Assembly (NCBI GenBank): GCA_954871525.1
Contig: OX940862.1
Location: forward strand, 34,278,232 to 34,342,231
Length of the DNA: 64,000 bases
Reading direction: 5' to 3'
DNA from: Parietaria judaica
Taxonomy: Eukaryota > Streptophyta > Magnoliopsida > Rosales > Urticaceae
Shown here piece by piece: positions 9,588 through 21,000 of this stretch. Position 1 is the first letter of the stretch; the number at the start of each line of letters is the position of its first letter. The notes beneath the pieces were generated by a model. It searched no databases. It saw only the letters and a list, made by a program, of their open reading frames with translations, and was not told where the DNA came from. The translations under genes were made by a program, and so were the position numbers.

Positions 9588-11972
9588 TAACCCATCCTTG
9601 CGGCTTTCGAGAGCCTTCTCGGGCCTCTTCCCGCTGCTTGCCGCTCGATGATGCATCATATAGCAGATGCGGTAGGCTTCTCGGCAGCCTTGGAGCTCCT
9701 CGATGGTTCCCTCATCCTTTCCGGGGAACTTGATGCACTGATGGTAGGTGGAGGGTACGGCCCTCATCGCGTGAATCCATGGCCTCCCGAGGATCACGTT
9801 GAAATGCGATTCCACGTCGAGGACCATGAACTCGGTCATCCTCCTCACACTCCCGGCGTATACGGCTAGCTGGACCGTTCCTAGTGAGGTGGTGACGTCG
9901 CCGTTGAATCCTGACACCTTCCGGGGTCGGCCTCCGATGGCGAGGTCGTCGATCTTCATGCGAAGAAGGCACTCGTGGGTGATCATGTCCACGGAGCTGC
10001 CGTTGTCGACGAGAACGCGCGCTATGTCGTACCCCCCGATGTTGAGCTCGAGCACCAGGGCGTCGTCGTGCGAATCCGCGCAGTTATCGTCTTCGACGAA
10101 CTCGATCGTCGCTCCCGCCGTCTCCCGCGCCAAGTCTCCTCGGCCATGCTCTCGCCCCCGCCTCTGGTAGGCCTTGATGCTGTTAACCGTGTCGTCGCAG
10201 AATCGTGATCCACCCATGATCACGTCGATCCTCGGTCTGCTCGCCGGGCGGGCGGCCTCCACGCGGGCCGATGGCTCCGCTTCGATCGCGAAACTTCGCT
10301 TCTGAGCGCTCTGCCCTCCTCCGGAGCTCTGAGGCGGAGCCGCCTGCTGGTTGGGGAAGGCCCTGTTTTCGTTGTTCCAGGGTCGCGCCTGCTCTCGCGT
10401 GGCTTCCCCGTAATCTCCTCGTTCGATCCCCTTCTGGATGAACCTCTTGTACGCGGCGCAATCCTCGGACGAATGGCCCCAGTAACCGTGGAACGAACAA
10501 AATTTGTTCATGTCCCTCGGCCACGGAGTCCTTTCGTAACCTCCTCGGCCGCCTGAGCGTCCTCCACGGCCGCCGCCGAAACTTCCTCTTCCTCCGGAGA
10601 ACCCGCCGCGTCCCCCGGAGTATCCCTGCTGGCCTCCGTCGGCCTCTCCTCGGGAGTATCCTCCCTGCTGGCCCTGGGGCCTGCTGTCGTGATAGTCCGC
10701 CCGCGGCTGATTCTCGCGGGCGGTGTTGTCGCTTCGCTTCTCGTTTACCTGGTAGACTTTGTGTCTCGGAGCCTCTGGGGCGCGTCGCTCGTTCTGTGCT
10801 CCTCGATCTTCTCTCCTTGCTCTTGACGACGAGCCGTCTCGCCCGTCCCTGCTCTTCTCGGACTTGGCCTTGGCCTCGCCCCTATCGTCGCTCTTTTTCT
10901 TGCCAAGGATGTTCTCCTCGATGTTCATGTCGATCGTCGCTCGGTGGAGTGCGTCCTCTATCGTCAGCGGCACTGTCCTCGTGATCTCTTTGCAGAAATC
11001 GGAAGTGCAGTGCAGGCCGTGCCTCAGGGCTTGGACGGCGACAGCGTCTTCGAGATTCGGCACCCGAATCATCACTCCCTTGAACCGCTCCACGTACTGG
11101 CGCAGCGTCTCGTCCTTCCCCTGCTTGAGATCAAACAGAGATGCTAGCGTCGCCTCGCTCTGGGCGTGGATGGAATAATGCTTCAGGAACATGGCGACGA
11201 GCTGGTCGGAGTTGTCGATAATCCCTGGCGCAAGCCGCGCGAACCAGTCGCTGGCTGGGCCCTGCAAATGGTAAATAAAAAGGCGACAAAGGATAGCCTC
11301 CCTTCTGGTCTCCTCGCCGACGATATGGTCCGTCGCTATCCTGTAAGATTTCACATGAGTCGTAGGATCGGTCCCTCCCTTGTACGGCGCGAGCTTGATC
11401 TTTGGCAGCTCGTCTACTTCGACTCCTCTGATCCTAGGAGTAAAGGGGGTCACTCTGGCGTCCCTTACCAGCTTGTCGATCTCCGGACCGGCGCTCGTCG
11501 CCTGGTGCACTCGCGATGCCACCTGTCCTATCTTTGCCTCCAGGGCCGCCGCCATGGCCCTCATGATTTCTCCGGTAGCGGCTGGGTCGCCCGCCGGGAC
11601 CAGCGCTGGCACGCTCAGGGGCGTGCTTGCCGTCGTCGTCGGCTGCGAGGTCGATGCTGGCGTCTGGAACAGGTTCCGGACCAAGAGGTCCCGAGAGGCG
11701 TCAAGCGCCTCATTATTCGCCGCGTCTCTGGTCAGGGCTCCTCCACTCGCTGCGATGGGGGAGTCAGCAGACCTGTTCGCCGCGTTCCTGCCCTCCGCTT
11801 GGGCGAGCAGCTCGGCGAGCTTCCGACTTTCCGCAGCTTGCTCCTCGGCTCTTCTCGTGGCTTCTTCCGCCCTCCGGTCGGCCGCCTCCATCCTCTGCAT
11901 GACCTGGGTCATCTGTCGCCGCATCTCGTCCAGCGCCTCGCTCTGGTCGCTCCGCCCCTCGTCTTGAGGCAT
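9585..11972 (-). CDS. gag-pro: Retrotransposon Gag-protease polyprotein
   Basis: 795 residues; the start chosen is the ATG at 11972 (MPQDEG), because the upstream part of the open frame lies in the primer site and LTR. In order: an N-terminal coiled coil about 10-70 (RRAEEATRRAEEQAAE), the retrotransposon Gag domain about 200-310 (LFIYHLQGPASDWF, LRQYVERFK), a charged Arg/Glu linker, a Gly/Arg-rich RGG-like tract about 430-485 that should bind RNA, one zinc knuckle about 490-505 of form C-x2-H-x4-H-x4-C, then an aspartic protease about 620-740 with active site VLVDNGSS and the flap/ILG region (VILGRPW). It forms the particle and matures the polyprotein. It ends at a UAG in leaky context, followed by pol in the same frame. 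Confidence 0.92.
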   Translation of the reverse strand: MPQDEGRSDQSEALDEMRRQMTQVMQRMEAADRRAEEATRRAEEQAAESRKLAELLAQAEGRNAANRSADSPIAASGGALTRDAANNEALDASRDLLVRNLFQTPASTSQPTTTASTPLSVPALVPAGDPAATGEIMRAMAAALEAKIGQVASRVHQATSAGPEIDKLVRDARVTPFTPRIRGVEVDELPKIKLAPYKGGTDPTTHVKSYRIATDHIVGEETRREAILCRLFIYHLQGPASDWFARLAPGIIDNSDQLVAMFLKHYSIHAQSEATLASLFDLKQGKDETLRQYVERFKGVMIRVPNLEDAVAVQALRHGLHCTSDFCKEITRTVPLTIEDALHRATIDMNIEENILGKKKSDDRGEAKAKSEKSRDGRDGSSSRARREDRGAQNERRAPEAPRHKVYQVNEKRSDNTARENQPRADYHDSRPQGQQGGYSRGEADGGQQGYSGGRGGFSGGRGSFGGGRGGRSGGRGGYERTPWPRDMNKFCSFHGYWGHSSEDCAAYKRFIQKGIERGDYGEATREQARPWNNENRAFPNQQAAPPQSSGGGQSAQKRSFAIEAEPSARVEAARPASRPRIDVIMGGSRFCDDTVNSIKAYQRRGREHGRGDLARETAGATIEFVEDDNCADSHDDALVLELNIGGYDIARVLVDNGSSVDMITHECLLRMKIDDLAIGGRPRKVSGFNGDVTTSLGTVQLAVYAGSVRRMTEFMVLDVESHFNVILGRPWIHAMRAVPSTYHQCIKFPGKDEGTIEELQGCREAYRICYMMHHRAASSGKRPEKALESRKDGL

Positions 11973-12020
11973 CTTTCGCTTTCCCTCTTCTCGTTCCTGG
12001 CTGTGAGATAGGGAGAAACT

Positions 12021-12044
12021 ACCGCCCCACGGTGGGCGCCAAAC
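12021..12044 (-). other. Primer-binding site region of element A
   Basis: On the minus strand the bases directly after the 5' LTR read TTTGGCGCCCACCGTGGGGC. The TGG start matches the CCA end of a tRNA, as expected for minus-strand priming. I cannot assign the tRNA with certainty. Confidence 0.65.
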
Positions 12045-12770
12045 TGTAGAGGGCGATTCGCACCGCCTTACAGTCACAAAAAGACACTACTCAAACACAC
12101 GAATAAATACGAATGATGGGGTATCTTTGATTGATTTATGATTACAAAGGGGATCGACCTCTTCCGTTTATAGCTTGGAACAAAGAAGAAGAATGCGATT
12201 AACTAAGACTGACGCTACCAAGCTGGTGACACGAAGGGATTATCAACACTATGCGATGACTCTATCTTTCTCTCTTCTCTCGATAATTACCAGCCCCCCC
12301 CACAACTGGGAGCTCTTCCTCTATTTATAGCCCCGCTGGGACCTTCTCCGCTCGAATCCCTTGGATGATCTTCAGATGGTCCCCCCATGGAATATCCTGT
12401 GGTCCTCTTCTCTGACATTCTCGACGCCTGCCAAAGGGGCTTGTTTCCACTAACGTTGTCCCCTCTGACACATCCCGCGCGCGCTACCCTGCAGTGGTCC
12501 CCTCGGACCATACCTTCTTGTCGTATCCTAGGTCGAAGCCCTAGACCTCAATGGGCTTGAGGCCCATCCTCGGTCATTGCTCTCCCCGATGGGCCGCGAG
12601 CCCATTGCGATATGACCATCTTCGAGGAGCCCAGGCTCCACTCCTGGCCACTAACCTCCATCAGTGGGCCGAAAGCCCATCGCCATTGCGCCCAACCCGA
12701 CCCTCGTCGTTTCATAGGAAAACGACAAGTGTAAAGTTAGGAATGGATTTAACCAAATCCGACCTTAACA
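12045..12770 (-). repeat. 5' LTR of element A (726 bp)
   Basis: On the minus strand it begins TGTTAAGG (12770) and ends CTCTACA (12045), a standard TG...CA LTR. A TATA motif, CTATAAATAG on the minus strand, lies at 12321-12330, so U3 is 12770 to roughly 12300 and R/U5 the rest. The flank at 12771 (GGGAC) belongs to element B and is the expected right copy of the target-site duplication. Confidence 0.93.
12321..12330 (-). promoter_or_regulatory. TATA box in the 5' LTR of element A
   Basis: CTATAAATAG on the minus strand is placed to drive transcription toward gag. The identical motif is at 13834-13843 (+) in the LTR of element B. Confidence 0.65.
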
Positions 12771-14118
12771 GGGACCTGGTCTGGAAGATTTTCCCGGCCA
12801 TTGCCATGATCGGAAGAAGGTTGAGAGAGTGAGAGACAGATGGGGAAGGAGCAGGAGCTTCGAGAGCGAGAAAAAGAGCAAGTGAGAAGGGTGAGAGCGA
12901 ATGAAAGAAGAAAGAGAGAAATAGAGAGGCATTTCGAGTATAAGGAGGGAGGAGAGAGAAGCCGAAGGGGCGCGATTCGATCGAACGGCCCAGGATGGAG
13001 GCGTGCGTAGGCTGTCGACGGTCGAGATGAAGGAGCCGTTGGGAATCCCATAAAGTAGGTACTCGAGTGCCTGGGGAACCCCGCATTAAATGCGGGGGGG
13101 ATTCGAGGCGTCGCCTGCATGCGCAGTGATGGGACGCCGACGCATCGATTCGGGGAGCTGATCTCTCGCCGCGAAGGCACCGTCGTCGAGAGGAGATCCT
13201 CGGAGGTTCGGCCCCGTCGCCCGATGATAGCCGTCGCGCAACAGGCTTCCAAGCATTCTCTCATCGCGAGGAGTTCGTTGGTGATCGACGACCCTCAATG
13301 GGGTGATCTCGTCGCCCGACGAGGGTCGTCGCGCGGAATTTCCTCCTCTTACATTTTCCCAAGTGCCCACACTTGGCAAAATGGGGGACTAACTGTTAAG
13401 GTCGGATTTGATTAAATCCATTCCTAACTTTACACTTGTCGTTTTCCTATGAAACGACGAGGCTCGGGTTGGGCGCAATGGCGATGGGCTTTCGGCCCAC
13501 TGATGGAGGTTAGTGGCCAGGAGTGGAGCCTGGGCTCCTCGAAGATGGTCATATCGCAATGGGCTCGCGGCCCATCGGGGAGAGCGATGACCGAGGATGG
13601 GCCTCAAGCCCATTGAGGTCTAGGGCTTCGACCTAGGATACGACAAGAAGGTACGGTCCGAGGGGACCACTGCAGGGTAGCGCGCGCGGGATGTGTCAGA
13701 GGGGACAACGTTAGTGGAAACAAGCCCCTTTGGCAGGCGTCGAGAATGTCAGAGAAGAGGACCACAGGATATTCCATGGGGGGACCATCTGAAGATCATC
13801 CAAGGGATTCGAGCGGAGAAGGTCCCAGCGGGGCTATAAATAGAGGAAGAGCTCCCAGTTGTGGGGGGGCTGGCAATTATCGAGAGAAGAGAGAAAGATA
13901 GAGTCATCGCATAGTGTTGATAATCCCTTCGTGTCACCAGCTTGGTAGCGTCAGTCTTAGTTAATCGCATTCTTCTTCTTTGTTCCAAGCTATAAACGGA
14001 AGAGACCGATCCCCTTTGTAATCATAAATCAATCAAAGATACCCCATCATTCGTATTTATTCGTGTGTTTGAGTAGTGTCTTTTTGTGACTGTAAGGCGG
14101 TGCGAATCGCCCTCTACA
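12771..14118 (+). mobile_element. 3' end of a second Tat element of the same family (element B), interrupted by element A
   Basis: 12771-13393 is the reverse complement of 527-1149, and 13394-14118 is the reverse complement of LTR 12045-12770. This is the 3' end of an element lying on the plus strand: start of its antisense gene (ATG on the minus strand at 12805-12807, cut after about 37 bases), polypurine tract and 3' LTR. Element A inserted into the start of that antisense gene. The rest of element B should lie left of the window. Confidence 0.88.
13394..14118 (+). repeat. 3' LTR of element B (725 bp)
   Basis: It begins TGTTAAGG and ends CTCTACA, near-identical to 12045-12770 but inverted, with a TATA motif at 13834-13843. 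The right flank starts at 14119 (GTTCT); its left partner is outside the window. Confidence 0.92.
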
Positions 14119-16179
14119 GTTCTTGTGGCTTTCCCTCTTGGATTTAAAATTAGTTTATAAATATATATATGTTCTTCATATGCGGTTCTCATTATTTGGT
14201 AGCGGAAAAACAAAATTGGTATCTTCTCCAATTTAGACCAACTTAGAAAAAATTTCCAAGCGGTAACAAAAATATATCATCAACAACTTACAACTCGATA
14301 TTGATGACTAGCTCTGCCCACGCCAAGCCCGGTTCGTCTACCAGGCAGGCAGCTTAAGCTGCCTTTGTGCGCCGGCCGGGCCCCCATTACGTGTTACGCA
14401 TACTGCGCACCCTTGCTTAAGTCTTTCCTCCGTTCACGTTGAGTTGCATAGCTCAACGATAGATCTTAGTGTGCGGCCAGTGGCGGATTTTAATTCAGGT
14501 GAAGCCTTATGTAAATTTTTAATAGTATTTTTTAAATAAATTATTTAATTCTTTTTAATAGTATCTTTTAAATAGTATTTTTTTCAAGCACATAAATAAC
14601 AAAAATCGCATAGCTAGTAAAATTGTAATATCATTTAAAAATAGGTGAAGTCCTATTAATAAAAAAAATCACAATTAATATAGGTACTTATGTCGTTAGT
14701 AAGCTTATATTAAATAAAAACAAGAAAATAGTGGAGATGAAAATAAACAAATGAATAGACCGTTCCTAATACATTTGATCAAACATTTGGTACTTATATC
14801 GTTATTATCCAATTAAAAATATAAGATACTTGTGTCACTTTAGGTACGTTATTCTTTTGTTCTTTATATTATTTTATTTAATTAGTAAAAGTTCAAAGAT
14901 AAATGACAATAACAAAAAATTTAAATTAAAGTATAAAATGTAATAGAATTTGAAAATATAAAGTATTTATGTAGATTTCAATATATTATGTTAAAATATA
15001 GATGAAATTTAAGTACAAAGAAACAATTAATTACATTCATGATACTTGAGGAACTTTTGTCAAGTATCTTTAAAAATAAAAGAAAAGCAAAGTTGAAGCT
15101 AGTTAGGATCGAACCAAGGTCTTTGGGAGTAACCAAGGCTACATGCATTTCCAATTATATTCTTAAACGCATCAATTAGCTTTGTTTCATGCATACAATA
15201 ATTATCACAAATCTTTAACTGAAGCATTCTGTTTTTCTTCATATATATTATTATGATATTCTTATATTGAAGTTTTGTCAATAATATTTGCAATTTTTGA
15301 AAATTCGGAACCCTTTTGGTTCAAAATGATAGGAATGATGCCATTAAAAGATAAATACGTTTGGCTCGTGAATTGCATAAAGTCATTACACTACCAGACT
15401 TTTGCAAAGCTGTATTAATAATTTTCAACTAAATAGCATTCAAATTCAGACAGGGGTTTCAATTTGTACCCAATTTATGACTCAACGACTCACTCGTATT
15501 CATTACTATATTTCAAAGAAAAACTTATTAGGTTGTCTGTACTGTTCTTCTTCTATGTCACTGTTTATTAAATATAAGATTATTATTTGGACCCAACAAT
15601 TACTTGTCTAGTTTACAAATTAATTGGGCTATATAAGTAATTTTAGAGGTGAAAAAGGTTTCGAAAACAAGATATTAGCCTTTTTTGACCTTGTCCGGGA
15701 AACCAAAAACATATCCGCATTCTTATTACGTATTCGGGCCGGGATAATATCCATAGTAAATTTTACAATATAAAAAAGTAAAAATAAAAGCATCATTCAA
15801 TTAATAAAAAGTAGAAATCTATAATAAATTATCTAAAAATCACAAATCATCAAATATCCAAGAGTGATCAAGACTTTTTAATTAATTAAGTAAATATGAA
15901 AGAAAAAAGTTAAATTATTAAACAGTTTAAAGGCCCAAAAAATTATTTAACATTTAGGCCTCGTTAAAACACGACACACTCAGAGCCGGCCAATATATAG
16001 ATAACCGAGAAATAGGACGGAAATGGAGAAGACAAAATTTAAAAATGAAAAAAAAAACGTGTGTAAGTTAGTGCATGTATGACAATTAGTCTAAAATAAA
16101 TCCCCGCCAATTACGCAGTCAGTCTCCTCCAATCCCAAAACCCCATTGATAAACCTGGTGAGAATCATCAGAGAGAGCA
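14119..16179. other. Intergenic DNA, left of the RABA5 gene
   Basis: Mostly very AT-rich with no gene seen. A GC-rich patch at about 14300-14490 contains a perfect 16-bp palindrome GGCAGCTTAAGCTGCC (14348-14363). CCAGTGGCGGATTTTAATTC at about 14477 resembles a hAT-type terminal repeat, but no matching end was found. The last few hundred bases should hold the RABA5 promoter; I see no clear TATA box. Confidence 0.5.
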
Positions 16180-17273
16180 ATGGCAATGGAGGAGGAGAGA
16201 GAAGGAGAGGAGGAGTACCTGTTCAAGATAGTGCTCATCGGCGACTCGGCGGTGGGCAAGTCCAACCTCCTCTCCCGCTTCGCGCGCAACGAGTTCGACC
16301 ACCACTCCAAGGCCACCATCGGCGTCGAGTTCCAGACGCAGGCCGTGGAGATCGACGGCCGCGAGGTCAAGGCGCAGATCTGGGACACCGCCGGCCAGGA
16401 GCGCTTCCGCGCCGTCACCTCCGCCTACTACCGCGGCGCTTTCGGCGCCCTCCTCGTCTACGACATCACTCGCCGCACCACCTTCGACAGCGTCAAGCGC
16501 TGGCTCGACGAACTCACCAGTACTCTCTCTCTCTCTCTCAATTCTCCATTGATTAACTAAGAGCTGATTCCAGTAAAGTTGTTCATCTTTATCTTATCTT
16601 CACAATGAATTATCATGTTAGGGGTCTAGATCTATGAGATTCAACCATTTTTCTTCTTAGGAGGATCCCATTTCAGCTGGTTGTCTTCAACTTGTTTGGC
16701 AATAATAACTTCGAGTTTGAAACTATGAGCAACAATCGGGCCGGCTCTAGGCGAGCAAGGTCGGGGCTTCGGGGTCTCAATTTTTTTATATTATGTCTAA
16801 TGCTCTAATTACGTATGGAAAAAAAAAATCAATTTTTGAATTTCAAAATAAAGTTTTTAAATACTTTAAGGGCGATCAAAAATTTACTTGAACTTAGGGC
16901 CGACAAGGCGATCCTGAAAACCATAGTAATAATAAAAAGTGGACATGATAATAATGTGGCAGCTCACTGTGATACGGCGGTGGCGAGGATGCTGGTCGGG
17001 AACAAGTGCGACTTGGAAGAGATAAGAGACGTGAGCGTCGAAGAAGGCAAGGCTTTCGCGGAGGAGCAAGGGCTGTTCTTCATGGAGACGTCCGCGCTTG
17101 AATCCACCAATGTCCAGACGGCCTTTGAAATGGTGATCGGGGAGATATACGGTAACATCAGCAGGAAAGTGCTCAACTCCGACTCGTACAAGGCGGAGTT
17201 GTCGGTGAATCGAGTCACTCTCGTCAACGACGGGTCGGACAAGAAGGGCAAGTTCTCTTGCTGCTCTAGTTGA
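16180..17273 (+). CDS. RABA5: Rab GTPase, RABA5 (Rab11-like) type, two exons
   Basis: Exons 16180-16519 and 16963-17273 (GT at 16520, AG at 16961-16962) join in phase to 216 residues, the usual length. The intron splits DELT|THCD, a common position in plant RABA genes. GTP-binding motifs: GDSAVGKS at 21-28, effector-loop [22 protein letters not shown] and ETSA. The C-terminus is SCCSS, with two cysteines for geranylgeranylation. RABA/Rab11 proteins act on the trans-Golgi network, recycling endosome and cell plate. The subclass call rests on IGVEFQTQ with [17 protein letters not shown] and [19 protein letters not shown]. The first exon is very GC-rich. An in-frame ATG two codons in (16186) is an alternative start. 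It is convergent with the lipase gene, in the same order as the Arabidopsis RABA5b neighbourhood. Confidence 0.93.
16520..16962 (+). other. RABA5 intron with a possible transposon scrap
   Basis: The 443-base intron contains a GC-rich patch (GGGCCGGCTCTAGGCGAGCA, about 16739-16758) and a similar AGGGCCGACAAGGCGATCCT at about 16895-16914, in an otherwise AT-rich stretch. GGGCCGG ends are common in hAT-like elements, but the two patches are not inverted copies, so I make no firm call. Confidence 0.35.
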
Positions 17274-18053
17274 CCCCTTTGGCAGGGGCGAGTTGTTTAC
17301 TGAGGCTTATACTTGTTCAATTCTCATTGTAACTTGAGAGTTCTCTACTATATTGTTCTACTTATTTTAACAGAGGCTGAATAATGAGAAATACCGCATA
17401 AATCCGTGATTATATTGATCCGCTTCGCATTGTACATAGCATTTTCCGGTAAAACTCTCTACACAGATCCTTGACCGGAAGCCCGACCCCATCACGGTGC
17501 AAGAAGAAGTGGTCATAACGACTCAATCATAGCTTAGGCAATTTAGGCCAATTTCTAGTTATGCATCTTTAATTAATTACATGTCTTTTTTTATTATTTA
17601 GTTATTAGTTGATCAAATTATTCCTGTTTTAAGCCTTCTCGTCACCTAACGACAATTGGATCTTTTTTATATGGTCATTAATGAAAGGTTATCTTAACTC
17701 TTAATTAAACTTGATCTCTCTCAAGGATCACCTTGAGGTGGGATTGATTCTACCGAAATCTTTCTTGATCAAACGGCGCTTACGTCGTTTTAATTTCATC
17801 ATCATGAGTCCCCTTACGATGTGGAAAACCCGGGACGTATCAGTTTATGACCAAGTATTGTTCTGTTGCCAATACTTAATTTCACTTGTTTTGGGAGAGG
17901 CTGCTGAACAATGAGTATTGCTAGATAACTTGGGAAGATAAAATCCATGGCTTTCTCTGAAATCTAAAGTGTCTTGGCTGTGCTAATTTACATGATAGAA
18001 TGAACAAATAATGCAGAGACTACCAACACGCTATTCTAAGACTGTCGCAAAGG
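17274..18053. other. Convergent intergenic spacer, RABA5 to lipase
   Basis: 780 bases between the two stop codons. It should hold both 3' untranslated regions and polyadenylation sites; no other gene or clear repeat is seen. Confidence 0.6.
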
Positions 18054-21000
18054 TCAGGGCTTTCTGAGAGCCGACGCAGCTCCCATGACGACAGCCAAGG
18101 CGAGGCCGATGCTAGCCCCGATGGAGGCACCCACCGCCGCTGAATTCAAAGAGCTGCTCTTCTCCTCCGAATCCCGACCCGCCTTCTTTGACCTTGAACG
18201 CGCTCGACCCAATTCCACCATCAGCCTTTCTCGATATAGTTCCTTCACAAGATGAAAACCGAGAGATGAATCAGGTAGCTATTATCCATGATTGGGATCG
18301 GAAAATCAGGCAATAAATGCAGACACAAAATGTAGATACAGTTGATAGATTAATTTACATCAAAAAGCAGAAATGATTGAGTAGATCAGTTTACCTCAAA
18401 GGCGGCCTCCTCGTGGGCCCTTAAGATGCGATGCGCTAGTTGACAAAGCGAGTTGACACCCTCCACGGGAAGAATTGTCTCTTTCCTCTTAAAAGGCCTC
18501 TGAACAAACTTAATCGGCGCATAAATCAGCCTCTGAGCCCCCAACCCGCTATCTGAATTCGTGTCCAGAGCGCCCAGAGAAAGAGGCGCAGTGGCAGCAC
18601 TGTGAATGATGTACGGACAGGAATTGATGAGTCCCGTGGCACTGGGAGCCCCCTGATACGCTTGGATCACGGCATCAATAGCTACCATCTGCTGATGAGC
18701 GCTCACAGAAAATTTGTTTGTTATGGCAAGGATCCAAGGGATTCCGAGTGACTTGGCCTCGTCTAGCAGAAGCGAAAGGGCCGGTTTGTGGTGCGATGCA
18801 CTCGAGTCGCGAGGTATAATGTGGGACAGGTTGTGAACGAGAATTATCAAGTCGGTTTTCAGATTGAGGTCGCGAATGCCCATCCACAGTTCATCTCTGA
18901 AATGAGTGGCCTCTGCACTCAGCTCCTGCGATACAAATTTTACAGATAGCACACAAAAGATCAACATTTGTATTTCCTCGTAATGGTCCATGATTAAAGA
19001 AAACTGTAGGTTGATAAAACCGGTACTATAGTTTAGACATCTTTCTTGTTGGTGATCTTCAGAATTTTAGAAGCTGGAGGCTGAAAAAGGCTTATATATT
19101 GATACATAAATACATAGATAATGCAAGAGTCTTGAGTTGAGTGTAATAAATTATTAAATTTAGTGTTTCGCTTCATGTGGAATCTTAAGGAAAGAAAAGG
19201 CTATTCGGGCATTTTAGTTTGCAATCCCAGATAATAAAAGGTAAATTCGGTATTTTTCTAACTGTTTCCGATCAAGTCGGGAAGAGGCCTGATATCTAGG
19301 TTTCTTCGTAGAGGGACAGAAGTACAGGAACGATCCTCTAAGCAAACTGAAAGATAAATGAGCATATGTCTGACTTATAAACGGGCATAAAAGAAACGTT
19401 GAAGGACGAGTAAGCACCTGCAAATTTACTCCAGCTGAATCGCAGTAACGTAGACCCCCTGCAATGCCTTCGTGAATATCGGTCTCGGGAAGCAGATTCT
19501 CAATGTTGGAAAAAGATCTTCCTCGAGCCAATATTGCCCTTAGAAGAGAAGTTTTACCAGCACCCTGACAGCAATTTACTTGTATGAATCAGTGGATAAA
19601 AATTAAAAAAAATAAAACCCCATGTATAATTAAATTAAATAAGCCGTACCTCAAGACCAAGTAATCGCACTCTACGAGTTCTCACATGAACCTCCTTGGA
19701 GACACTGGTGAAATCAGTGGTACAGAACACACGAAAATCACTCAAACCCTCAGGGCGGAGGGACCTTTTCTCGTGAGATGATCCCGAATCGACATCTCGG
19801 TTAGGGTTTGGGGCTTCAGAATCAATAGAAGGAAACACGTGCATAAATGCATCTGTTGCTGCCTGGTGCATGGGCGGCCGTCTGAGAGGAGCTTCAACCA
19901 CGACCCGCATTTTTTGGAGTTCTGGCTGTACCCCATACGTTGGAGCTACTGGAGATGATTCCACCGACGTTGAACACCTGAACATTAATTTTGTTTTATC
20001 AAATATGAAGTAGTTAAAAGTATAACGTGGAACTTCTTCTACACATATAAATAGCGTAAAGTACATAAAACTATCGCCAAAACTCATGGTTATCACTCAA
20101 CAACAAATAGAGGCGAATGCTTTTACAGAATAATTTCTATATAATTTTCTTTCTACAATTTTTGACATTCTTACATAGCTTACATATATAAAAGCCAGCA
20201 TCCCAAAGTCATCCCAGCACATTATTTCTTTAATACTTGCAAAAACTAACTTAAAATAGTAAATAAGAATAATTAACAAAGGGAGGCAGAAGACAATACC
20301 ATTTACCATTCACTTGAGCGTGAACGATGTCACACAGGTGCAATCCAAAACCGGTTATATCAACCTTCAGTGGCTCTCCATTCTTCAACCCAGGCACACC
20401 ACTCCACCCGAGAGGAACGATTGAAGTGGCTGTGTGGATCACTGGAGACTCCACTATATCCCCGAGCTCCACCGTCCTATCAATTGCTAGACCCAGCCAC
20501 TGCTGCAGGTGAGGAAACTGTTGCCATTGCTCTATTCCCATAAACGGCGACGATTCATCTCTCATGCACAAATCATAGATTCTGGAAGTTTCAAAGGTTA
20601 AAATTCTAGTCAAGCTAAAAAAGTGAGAGAATTCAAACACAGTTGCCAGCACCAAATTCACCAATGTGATGAATTCCCGTTAGAACTTAATTGTGTGAAT
20701 CCATAGAATAAATATGATTGTTCCTTCACGAACACGATTAAACTCTCTTAAAGGTGTCTTGGAACAATCGGCTATTCAAAACATGAAAACCTAAATAAAC
20801 TCCTCCTAGCCTAAGTAATTGGACTCCCTCGAAGAATCAAAACCTAAATGAATGATATATCATATTTAAGTATTTAACCTTAATGATATTATTGAAGGCA
20901 ATGAACATGAAGGGGAATAGTAGATAAGCCGAAAGACGCTATTTCCCTGGTTCCTTCTCCGATATGTTAGAACCAGCCTAATACAAGGTAAGAAATTTCA

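Larger units (their letters stand above)
1..12770 (-). mobile_element. Ty3/gypsy LTR retrotransposon, Tat lineage (element A), 3' LTR cut by window edge
   Basis: The element reads right to left: 5' LTR 12045-12770, primer-binding region just inside it, gag-protease, RT / RNase H / second RNase H / integrase, a tandem-repeat-rich spacer, an antisense gene, a polypurine tract, and a 3' LTR that runs off the window at base 1. The Tat assignment rests on the second RNase H after the RT-linked one, the long antisense gene between pol and the 3' LTR, and tandem repeats in that spacer; all three are known for Tat elements such as Retand and Ogre. The LTRs 1-526 and 12045-12770 differ by only a handful of bases that I can see (for example around 71, 115, 189, 267 and 327), so the insertion is young. 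It lies inside an opposite-orientation relative (12771-14118). The outer left flank is off-window, so the target-site duplication cannot be tested. Confidence 0.93.

Noticed and set aside
16815..16962. Open frame joining the RABA5 intron to exon 2 with its own ATG
   Set aside because: The splice from 16519 to 16963 restores a full-length Rab protein; the intron part is AT-rich with no Rab similarity.
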